Of a DNA stretch of 64,000 nt, positions 27,701-39,700 are shown in pieces. The stretch covers positions 51,270,837 through 51,334,836 of the forward strand of contig CM069438.1 of the NCBI GenBank assembly GCA_035610365.1. The letters run 5' to 3'. This DNA is from Aquatica leii (Eukaryota; Arthropoda; Insecta; Coleoptera; Lampyridae). The notes under the pieces are model-generated. The model worked only from the letters and a program-made list of their open reading frames with translations. It ran no database searches and was not told the DNA's origin. The position numbers and the translations under genes were made by a program. Position 1 is the first letter of the stretch. Each line of letters opens with the position of its first letter.

Positions 27701-30700
27701 GTTTTTTTTAACAATAGAAATAGTCTGTTTTGCTCCGTCTTATGATGTCTCTTTTATAGGGATCTCTATTTTTGATCAACGAGACTTTCTGCATCTATTC
27801 TAAGTTTTTGTTGCAATGTTATAGTCTTAAAAAGCAGTCGACTTCAATTATCTACAGTTGTTTTTTGAGTTGTCACATTCATAATGACGTTCTCTTGGAT
27901 CTTCCAAAAGATTCTTTTTCTCAAGCAATTCACAGCATTTTGACTTTTAGATTCTTGCTATAGGTTTGGTGAGTTACTTCGTTATTGCTTCTAGTGTCTT
28001 TTGGAAAGGAGTCGTTCTCAAAAAGTTTACATTAAGAGCTTGGTGTTTTTTTAACAATACAAATCGTCTGTTTTGCACCGTTTTATGATGTCTCTTTTAG
28101 AGGGATCTCTATTTTTGATCAACGAGACCTTTTGCGTCTATTATAAGCTTTTTTTGCAATGTTATAATCGTAAAAAGCAATCGACTTCAATTATCTACAG
28201 TTGTTTTTTGAGTTGTCACATTCACAATGACGTTCGCTTGGATCTTCAAACAGATTCTTTTTCTCAACCAATTCACACCATTTTGACTTTTAGTTTCTTG
28301 CTATAGGTTTGGTGAGTTACTTCTTTATTGCTTCTAGTGTCTTTAGGAAAGGAGTCGTTCTCAAAAAGTTTACATTAAGAGCTTGGTGTTTTAACAAAAA
28401 AAATCGTCTGTTTTGCACCGTCTTATGATGTCTCTTTTTGAGGGATCTCTATTTTTGATCAATGAGACAGTTTGCGTCTATTCTAAGCTTTTTTTTTTGC
28501 AATGTGATAGTCTTAGAGAGCAGTCGACTTCAATTATCTACAGTTGTTTTTTGAGTTGTCGCATTCACAATGACGTTCGCTTGGATCTTCCAAAAGATTC
28601 TTTTTCTCAATCAATTCACACCATTTTGACTTTTAGATTCTTGCTATAGGTTTGGCGAGTTACTTCTTCATTGCTTCTAGTGTCTTTTAGAAAGGAGTCG
28701 TTCTCAAAAAGTTTACATTAAGAGCTTGGTGTTTTTTTAACAATAGAAATATTCTGTTTTGCATCATCTTATGATGTCTCTTTTAGAGGGATCTCTATTT
28801 TTGATCAATGAGACAGTTTGCGTCTATTCTAAGCTTTTTTTGCAATGTTATAGTCTTAGAAAGCAGTTGACTTCAATTATCTATAGTTGTTTTTTGAGTT
28901 GTCACATTCATAATGACGTTCTCTTGGATCTTCCAAAAGATTCTTTTTCTCAACCAATTCACACCATTTTGACTTTTAGTTTCTTGTTATAAGTTTGGTG
29001 AGTTACTTCTCCATTGCTTCTAGTGTCTTTTGGAATGAAATCGTTCTCAAAAAGTTTACATTAAGAGCTTGGTGTTTTTTTAACAATAGAAATAGTCGGT
29101 TTTGTATCGTCTTATGATGTCTCTTTTAGAGGGATCTCTATTTTGGATCAACGAGACAGTTTGCGTCTTCTCCAAGCTTTTTTGCAATGTTTATAGTGTT
29201 AAAAAGCAGTCGACTTCAATTATCTATAGTTGTTTTTTGAGTTGTCGCATTCACAATGACGTTCTCTTGGATCTTCCAAATGTTTCTTTTTCTCAACCAA
29301 ATCACACCATTTTGACTTTAAGTTTCTTGCTATAGGTTTGGTGAGTTACTTCTCTATTGCTTCTAGTGTCTTTTAGAAAGGCGCCGTTCTCAAAAAGTTT
29401 ACATTAAGAGCTTGGTGTTTTCTCTAACAATAGAAATATTTTCTTTTACCATGCCTTATGATGTCTCTTCTAGAGGGATCTCTATTTTTGATCAATGAGA
29501 CAGTTTATGTATACTTTAATCCTTTCTGCAATGTTTTAGTCTCAAAAAGCAGTAGATTTTAATTCTTCATAGTTTGTTTTTTTTTTGAGTTGTCGCATGC
29601 ACTTTGACGTTTTCTTGTATCTTCCAAACGCTACTTTTTCTCAACAAATTCACACCATTTTGACTTTTAGTTTCTTACTATATGTATAATGAGTACTTAT
29701 TGATTTCTGGTAGTGTCTTTTCGAAAGCAGTTCTCAAAAAGTTTACATTAAGAGCTTGGTGTTTTGGTTTTAGTCTTCAGAAGCAGTTGCTTTTTTGGAA
29801 CTTTCACATTCGCTTTTTTTGAAACGGTCTTGCAACGTCTTTCAGATATTTGCGAGATTTGGGTTATAAAATCAAAGCAAACTTACAATTATGCATCATC
29901 AATAGTAATCAAATTAAGAGGCTTGGCGAATGTGATTATGATATCGCTATGCTCTTGATATGCACTCAACAACAGGGAAAAATTTATTAGGGGGTTTTTA
30001 CTATGGACCTGACATTCATCATGAATTTTGACGCCAGTCGTTGCAGAAAGATTTTTCTCCGTTTTGGAAAATATTCTACACATATTTTATTTTCACTTTG
30101 AACAAATTGGAACTGTTTCATTTTATCGTCTCTGCTGACTAATTGAATTTTTTTATCATCGTATTAGGCGTTTTCTTTTGTTTCTGCGGCGACTCTTGAT
30201 TCTTTCGATAGAGTTTTTTGAACGAGATTTATAGCGTGATTCTGAGTTAATTTATTTTTTAGGCTGAAAAATGTTCACATTGTGCTGTTATTTTGCTTCT
30301 GATAAGCAATCGTGATATTTCTCAATCAAAATATGAGTAACGCGATAAATCTGATACTTTATCGTCTATTTTGAAAATATTTTTGTATGAATGGTTAGGA
30401 CGTTTCGAAAATGCAATGAAAAACTGCAACGATTTTTTGTTTTGCAGCATCAGCTTACGTGGCGCTGACGGTACAACAGAGATCGGGGGTCCTCAGAACG
30501 ATGGGGTCCCCCAGTCTGCATGCGCGACCACTAACAACTCACGCATCTCAAAGAATAACAGGTCCACAACCAGTCACAGTGAGTAATTACGCGTTTTGGT
30601 AATTAGTAATAATTTCAAAACAATTTTAGCACGAAAAGCAATATCAGCTGCAGTTGGAAAGGGAACAGCAAATTCGTTTGATGATCGAAAAAGAGCAGCG

Positions 30701-33700
30701 TTTCATCGACAAGTTACGTAGCGAAATAGCAGTGTGTTCGAACGATAAAAAGAACGAAGAACTGGTAATAGCGGAAAGTAATCTCCAAAAACTCAACACC
30801 ATCTTGCAAAACCACGTTCGGGCCCAAAACGAGGTGAGTTCGATTTTTTTTTGTTAATAAATGTCAAATTCGTATAGCGAATGAACGTTAAATTGTCGGC
30901 TTGGTTGGTAAATGGTTAAATGGTAAATGGTTGGCTTTTGGCTCATTGTATCTGTTACCATTTACGCTGCCTTACTGTATGGTAAAGATTGGTATTTTGC
31001 ATTCACCAACCTTTGCAGTAACAATGGTGATGTTTCTAATTTTCATCGTGATGTTTAGTTTTTTCATTGTTGAATGGATAAAACTAAACATGTATAAATA
31101 TATGGCTGTTGACACTAAACTAACACTGCTTTACTGTCTCTTTCTTACAGCAATTACCACGCATCTCCCTCGATAATTTAGATACTCCCCCTCCTTTACC
31201 GACAACTCAACCTCCAAACATATCCCTGACTTTACCACCGAAGTTAAGTAAGAAAAGTCAACCGCAGACGCCTTGTTCAACTTTACCAGGGTATATTTTA
31301 GATAACGACGTGCCTCCGCCGTTACCGAAACGAAATCGTTCACTTGACGCACAAAACAATACCAAGCCGTTGTACGTGAACGGCAAGGTGCCTTTAGAAA
31401 TAAATTCTATGTTTCTTTTACAAGAAATCGATACTATAAATACGAGTAGAAATAATAATAAAAAAGTTAGATCAAACACGGGACTAATGATCGACAATTC
31501 CTTATATTCCGACGTACAGCCCGATCCTCCGCCGCCCCTTCCTCCTCGAATACCACTATCTAACACTGGAAGTAGTAGTGATCCCGATGCTGTTAATTCC
31601 ATAAACAAACAAATGTCGTACCCACTTGTGGCAACTTGCACAACATTAGTTAATAATTATGTAAGTAACAATTTTCGTAGATTTTTCGTGTTTCTAATGC
31701 TTGATTTTGATGCATTTGTAATTTGTTTTGTAAATTGTGTCTTGGTGAGTACAACGTTTTGCTTGCTAACGGTTTTGCGCGCTAAACATCGAGGAATTAA
31801 TCTTAACTGCAAGCTGTTAGGTGTTACGATTTGTAATCACGTTTCAAGTACTAACTCCAACGCAGGTAGAAACTAGTTACCCTTAAAGAAGGAGATGTAT
31901 TAAAAAAATTGATTCAAGAAGATAAAGAGATTAATTGCGCGCAATACAATGTGCGCAAGTATTCCTGTGTGCAGACGAAGATACTCATCTCTTGCACTCT
32001 CAGGATTTTTTGATGACAGTGGGAAGTATTGTATGGTGGCACCGATTCTTGGGCTTAATTTTGATTTAGTGGGCGTTTATTTACTGAATCACAACAGCCA
32101 TGAAACAATTGCATTGCGATGAAAAACTTTCTTGAAAAGAATATGAGCAGCTTTTCAACAAGAGCTTCAACTATTTTTTATTATTGGGCGACCTTTGGCA
32201 CTGTTAGAATTTTTTTCTGACTGTCATAAGTATTATGACACTGATTTTTAGGCTTCATATTGATGCAAAGAGCATGGTTGATGCTCATTTTCAATATGAT
32301 GACGCTACGAGTCATAAAAGCCGTGAAACAATCGTTCGTCGATGCTGAGACTCAATTAGCCACATAGATTTGTGCGATTTAACGTTGCTACATTTTTTCT
32401 TTATGATTGCATCAATGAAGGACTAAATATGATGGAAGACTCTCTAAAAGATGATTTTTTTTTGAGGTGGAAAATATCAGCAATTTTTTAAGAAAATCTT
32501 CAACTTTTCTTATCTTGTGTTTTGCCAGACGCCCTCTCAGCATTTTTTAATGACGTCGAGAAGCATTGTATACTGATTTTTGGGCTTTATTTTGATGCTA
32601 ACGGCATTGTCGATGCTCATTTTCAACACGATGACGCTACGAGTCATAAAAGCCGTGAAACAATCGTTCGTCGATGCTGAGACTCAATTAGCCACATAGA
32701 TTTGTGCGATTTAACGTTGCTACATTTTTTCTTTATGATTGCATCAATGAAGAACTCTAAATATGATGGAAGACTCTCTAAAAGATGATTTTTTTGAGGT
32801 GGAAAATATCAGCAATTTTTTAAGAAGATCTTCAACTTTTCTTATCTTAAGTTTAGTCAGACGCACTCTTAGAATTTTTTAATGACGGGCAGAAGCGTTT
32901 TACACTGATTTTTGGGCTTTATTTTGATGCAGACGGCAGTGCGATGCTCATTTTCAACATGACGACGCTACGAGTCATAGAAGTCGTGAATGAATTGCAT
33001 TAGAAATTCTCTGATTGGTCATCGATGCTGAGACTATTAGCCACATAGATTTGTGGGATTTAACATTGCAAATTTTTTTCTTTATGATTGCATCAATAAA
33101 AAACTTTAAATATGATGGAAAGCTTTCTCGAAAAGATGATTTTTTGAGTTGGAACATATCAATACCTTTTTCAGAAGATCTTCAACTATTCCTATCATTG
33201 AGCGTCGTGAGTTAAGCCGAATACACTCTTAGAATTTTTTTTATGACAGTCAGAAGCATAGGATACAGTTTTAGACTTAATTTTGATGCAGAGGGCGTTG
33301 TTGATGCTCATGTTCAACATGATGACGCTACGAGTCATAAAAGCCGTGAAACAATTGCATTAGAAATTCACTGATCGGATGTCGATGCTGAGACTCAATT
33401 AGTCACTCAAATGTATGCGATCTTTTATTCTTTCTGATTGTATCAATGAAAAACCCTAAACATGATATAAAACTTTCTTGAAAAGATGGTTTTTGACGTG
33501 GAAAATATCAGCAATTGTTTAAGAAGATCTTCAACTTTTCTTATCTTGTGTTTTGCCAGACGCACTCTCAGCATTTTTTAATGACGGCGAGAAGCATTGT
33601 ATACTGATTTTTGGGCTTTATTTTGATGCAGACGGCATTGTCGATGCTCATTTTCAACACGATGACGCTACGAGTCGTAAAAGCCGTGAAACAATCGTTC

Positions 33701-36700
33701 GTCGATGCTGAGACTTAATTAGCCACATAGATTTGTGCGATTTAACGTTGCTACATTTTTTCTTTATGATTGCAACAATGAAGAACTCTAAACATGATGT
33801 AAAACTCTCTAAAAGATGATTTTTTTGAGGTGGAAAATATCAGCAATTTTTTAAGAAGGTCTTCAACTTTTCTTATCTTGAGTTTTGTCAGACGCACTCT
33901 GAGCATTTTTTAATGACGGCCAGAAGCATTGTATATTGATTTTTGGGCTTTATTTTGATGCAGACGGCATTGTAGATGCTCATTTTCAACATGATGACGC
34001 TACGAGTCACAGAAGTCGTGAAAGAATTGCATTAGAAATTCTCTGATTCGTCATTGATGCTGAGACTATTAGCCACATAGATTTGTGGGATTTAACATTG
34101 CTAATTTTTTTCTTTACGATTGCATCAATGAAAAACTCTAAATATAATGGAAAACTTTTTCGAAAAAATGATTTTTTGAGTTGGAAAATTTCAGTACCTG
34201 TTTGAGGAGATCTTCAACTATTCCTATCATTGAGCGTCTTGAGGGTCGCCGAATGCACTCTAAGAATTTTTTGATGGCGGTTAGAAGCATAGTACACGGT
34301 TTTAGACTTCATTTTGATGTAGAGGGCGTTGTCGGTGCTCATGTTCAACATGATGACGCTACGAGCCATTAAGCCGTGCAACAATTGCATTAGAAATTCT
34401 CTGATCGGATGTCGATGCTGAGACTCAATTAGTCACCCAAATGTATGCGATTTAATGTTGCTGCTTTTATTCTTTCTGATTGCATCAATGAAAAACCCTA
34501 AACATGATGGAAAACTTTTTTGAAAAGATGATTTTTTTGAGGTTGAAAATATCAGCAATTGTTTAAGATCTTCAACTTTTCTTATCTTGTGTTTTGCCAG
34601 ACGCACTCTCAGCATTTTTTAATGACGGACAGAAGCATTTTACACTGATTTTTGGGCTTTATTTTGATGCAGACGACAGTGTCGATGCTCATTTTCAACA
34701 TGACGACACTACGAGTCGTAGAAGTCGTGAAAGAATTGCATTAGAAATTCTCTGATTGGTCATCGATGCTGAGACTATTGGCCACATAGATTTGTGGGAT
34801 TTAACATTGCTAAACTTTTTCTTTATGATTGCATCAATGGAAAACTCTAAATATGATGTAAAACTTTCTCGAAAAAATGATTTTTTGAATTAGAAAATAT
34901 CAGTACCTTTTTGAGAAGATCTTCAACTAATCCTATCATTAAGCGTCTTGAGGGTTGCCGAATGCACTCTAAGAATTTTTTGATGGCGGTTAGAAGCATG
35001 GTACACGGTTTTAGACTTCATTTTGATGTAGAGGACGTTGTTGATGCTCATTTTCAACACGATGACGCTACGAGTCGTAAAAGCCGTGAAACAATCGTTC
35101 GTCGATGCTGAGACTCAATTAGCCACATAGATTTGTGCGATTTAACATTGCTAAATTTTTTATATATGATTGCATCAATGAAAAACTCTAAATATGATTG
35201 AAAACTTTCTCGAAAAAATGATTTTTTGAGTTGGAAAATAGCAGTACCATTTTGAGGAAATTTTAAACTATTCTTATCATTGAGCGTCTTGAGGGTTGCC
35301 GAATGCACTCCAAGAATTTTTTGATGGCGGTTAGAAGCATAGTACACGGTTTTAGACTTCATTTTGATGTAGAGGGCGTTGTCGGTGCTCATGTTCAACA
35401 TGATGACACTACGAGCCATAAAAGCCGTGAAACAATTACATTAGAAATTCTCTGATTTGTCGTCGATGCTGAGACTCAATTAGCCACATACATTTGTGCG
35501 ATTTAGCATTGGTACATTTTTTGTTTATGATTGCATCAATGAAAACCCTTAAACATGATGGAAAACTTTCTTGAAAAGATGGTTTTTTGAGGTGGAAAAT
35601 ATCAGCCTTTTTTTAAGAAGATCTTCAATTTTTCTTATCTTAAGTTTTGTCAGACGCACTCTTAGAATTTTTTAATGACGGGCAGAAGCATTTTACACTG
35701 ATTTTTGGGCTTTATTTTGATGCAGACGGCAGTGTCGATGCTCATTTTCAACATGACGACGCTACGAATCATAGAAGTCGTGAAAGAATTGCATTAGAAA
35801 TTCTCTGATTGGTCATCGATGCTGAGAATCTATTAGCCACATAGATTTGTGGGATTTAACATTGCTAAATTTTTTCTTTATGGTGGCATCAATGAAAAAC
35901 TCTAAATATCATGGAAAACTTTCTCGAAAAGTTGATTTTTTTGAGTTGGAAAATATCAGTACCTTTTTGAGAAGATCTTCAACTATTCCTATCATTTAGC
36001 GTCTTGAGGGTTGCCGAATGCACTCTAAGAATTTTTTGATGGCGGTTAGAAGCATAGTACACGGTTTTAGACTTCATTTTGATGTAGAGGGCGTTGTCGG
36101 TGCTCATGGTCAACATGATGACGCTACGAGCCATAAAAGCCGTGAAACAATTGCATTAGAAATTCTCTGATTTGTCGTCGATGCTGAGACTGAATTAGCC
36201 ACATACATTTGTGCGATTTAGCATTGGTACATTTTTTGTTTATGATTGCATCAATGAAAACCCTTAAACATGATGGAAAACTTTCTTGAAAAGATGATTT
36301 TTTGAGGTGGAAAATATTAGCAATTGTTTAAGAAGATCTTCAACTTTTCTTATCTTCTGTTTTGCCAGACGCACTCTCAGCATTTTTTAATGACGGCAAG
36401 AAGCATGGTATACTGATTTTTGTGCTTTATTTTGATGCTGACGGCATTGTCGATGCTCATTTTCAACATGATGACGCTACGAGTCATAGAAGCCCTGAAA
36501 CAATTGTATTAGAAATTCTCTGATTGGTCGTCGATGCTGAGACTCAATTAGCCACATAAATTTGTGCGATTTAACATTGCTAATTTTTTTCTATATGATT
36601 GCATCAATGAAAAACTCTAAATATGATGGAAAACTTTCTCGAAAAATGATTTTTTGAGTTGGAAAATATCAGTACCTTTTTGAGGAGATCTTCAACTATT

Positions 36701-39700
36701 CCTATCATTGAGCGTCTTGAGGGTTGCCGAATGCACTCTAAGAATTTTTTGATGGCGGTTAGAAGCATAGTACACGGTTTTAGACTTCATTTTGATGTAG
36801 AGGGCGTTGTCGGTGCTCATGTTCAACATGATGACGCTACGAGCCATAAAAGCCGTGAAACAATTACATTAGAAATTCTCTGATTGGTCGTCGATGCTGA
36901 GACTCAATTAGCCACATACATTTGAGCGATTTAACATTGCTACATTTTTTCTTTATGATTGCATCAATGAAAACCTTTAAACATGATGGAAAGCTTTCTC
37001 GAAAAGACGATGGTTTGTGTTAGAAAATCTCAGCACCTTTCTAAGAAGATCTTCAACTGTTGTTATCATTGAGCATCTTAAGCGTTGCACTCTAAGAATT
37101 TTTTGATGACGGACAGGAGCATTAAACACTGCTTTTTAAGCTTCTTTTTAATGCTCATTTTTAATATGATCACGCTGCGAGTTAAGACAATGAAAAACTA
37201 AGTAGAGCTGATGAAAGTTCAGTTTTGCTACTGCATTCTCAGTCCTTGATGACGCAAGGAGCCATAGAAAGTCACCGTGGGGTAGTGGCATTTGCGTCAA
37301 ACAACAAAAACATTGGATAATTCAAGTAAGAAAAGAACACTAATAATCAGACAGTGACTACAAAGAGAAGAAACCTGTATTGGAATAAGAATTAAAAAAA
37401 TCAGGACTAACTGGAGCAAACCTTAAACTAAAGACATACGGTTATTAAAGACACATTCAGTATAGAAATCTATATTACCGATTATAGATTAAAACTGTAG
37501 GACGGTTAGTAGTCATCCGATTACAGCACCACGATTGTACATATATCGCGTAGTAATTTCACTCTGTAGTTAAGGTTTTTCAATAATTAAATTGCATGCA
37601 ACCGAAACTATCTTAAGATTAAAAATACAAAAAATATCACTGATTGTTTGCAGTCCCCAAACCATACTCACCATAGAACGAAATCGAGCCCGGAAAATCT
37701 TACTGTGATATCACCAGCCGAAGCTTCTCGAAGACTAATTGCTTCCGAAAGCATGAACGACTTAAGCAGAATCGAAGGCTGGGAAACGGCAGCTACACCA
37801 CCCGGTACGCCACCGCCGCCGTATCCAAGTCCCGTTTCGAATCGTCGACAGACTTATAGCAACAGAAGTTCGGGCAACGCCGATGACTGTGATCTACCTT
37901 ACGACGAGGTTAGTACCCGTTCATCGAAATAAAATTCTAACAAAATTTTTGCAGGGAGTTACGGACGTAGCCGCAATGGGTAGGGTTTTAGCTGGCAATT
38001 CTCCTATACACGCCGCGACAACACCAACCGCCCAACAACCGATCATCAGCATGGAAGATGATGAAATTTCAGATCCCGAAGTGGTACGTGCAACAAATGA
38101 TTAACGCTTATAACACTTTTACTTTTAGGGCCAACTCGAAGACCACGGTCCCTTTAAATGCTTGTCCCGGTTATGGAATCACACTCCCCATCTAGCTGTG
38201 TTCATGAATTATGTTCTATCAAACTCGGACCCCAGTAGTTTATTATTCTATTTAATTACGGACTTGTATAAAGAAGGCAACGCAAAAGAAATGCGTAAAT
38301 GGGCCTTCGAAATACATTCGAGTTTCTTAGTACCCGGTGCTGTAAGTCGCTCTGGTACCAAACCCGCAACGAGCATTAACGATTTTTTTCCAGCCTTTAC
38401 GTTTAAACAACGTGGACGAAAACGTAGCGCGCGAAATCGACGACGTCCTAACACGGCAATTCGATAAAGAGGAAATATTGCGTAGGATATTTTGGAAAGC
38501 GCGTAACCGCGCCAAAGAAGAACTGACTAACCAACTAGCTGATTTTCAACAGAAGCGCACGGCCGGCCTCGGCACAATTTTTGGTCCTAACGATGCCGTA
38601 ATGTCCGAAATTAGTCAGGATAAAGCTAAAGAAATGAAGCTTTACGAAAGTTTGCTTTTAGATAAGTTAGACCCGTACCTGTAAGTTTTCGTTTCTTACG
38701 TCTACGCTTAAAATAATGTTACAATTTTAGTGACGAATTGGATCGTGATAATTACGATCACCGACGATATCTCACCGCAGCAGCACTTGCCACTGTCATA
38801 ACGCGAGTGTTTGGCGTACGACCGGCCGGTCATGCCTTGGATCGTTTTCCTACTTTCGTCAATAAGGAGAAGTCGTTTCGGACTAAGTTTATTGGGAGAT
38901 ACTCGAGAAAGCTTATCCTGTTAGGACATCAATTTGTTGCCCAACCGTATTATACTGTGATACTTTGTAATCATTGTCACCAAATCATTTATGGAATTGC
39001 GCCGCAGGGTTATCAATGTGCTGGTGGGTATTCTCACCAAGGTTGTTGGTATCGTACATCGGTATTTTGTTGTAGCGTGTCTCATCAACCTCCATCGGTT
39101 GTGTGTGAAATTGTACGACGACACGTGTCCGGGACCAATAAATAAGAAAGATCGGGGCATTGGCAAATTAATGGATAGGATACACAGTAGGGATCATCGA
39201 CGAAAACCCAGCTCGCACTTCATTCAAAGTAAGTACTGCCTTCTTACATAGATGGCGCTTTTTGTCTTTTAAGTTTGTAACTCGGGTTAACATTGATGAG
39301 ATGTATTTTATTAATTCGTTTGTTATCTGAGGACCTTTACATTTTTTCTGCTTATGGTAGATCCTTACGAAAATAAGGCGCCGAATTACTTTTTTCTTTT
39401 GAATTTAGAAGTGTATTAAATGCTGTAAATCATCAACACGAAATAGTACTACTTGGAGATTTTAACGACCGAGTAGAATGCACAACAACAAAATTCAGTT
39501 GTAAGTTGATATGAAGAAGCAACAATGCCGAAGTTCTTCCTGTCGATGTCTTTATATACTGGAAAGTGTTTTATTCCGCGATTGTTAGTGAATTTTATAT
39601 ACCTGAAAATCTTTTATTCAGCAATTTTTGTATAGGGTCATTGGTACGTTACGTCATGTATATGTCTTTCCACCCAGAAATTTATGTGTATAACGCAAGT

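Noticed and set aside
30901..31176. 91-codon hydrophobic ORF resembling a small membrane protein.
   Set aside because: It lies in the 317-bp intron, overlaps the splice acceptor at 31150 and runs out of frame into the real exon.
31258..31641. 127-codon minus-strand ORF with a glycine-rich stretch.
   Set aside because: It is the complement of the polyproline-coding exon; the glycines are the reverse of CCN codons.
31661..31876. Extension of the proline-rich exon by an open frame of 72 codons.
   Set aside because: A strong gtaagt donor stands at 31661 with correct phase to the next exon at 37654. The extension is hydrophobic and unlike the linker.
38248..38515. Minus-strand ORFs over the RGS-like exons.
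   Set aside because: They are antisense shadows of exons with clear domain similarity on the + strand.
39024..39145. Read-through of the C1 exon into a His/Cys-containing frame.
   Set aside because: It breaks the H/C spacing of the C1 domain, while splicing 39024-39075 restores all eight ligands.
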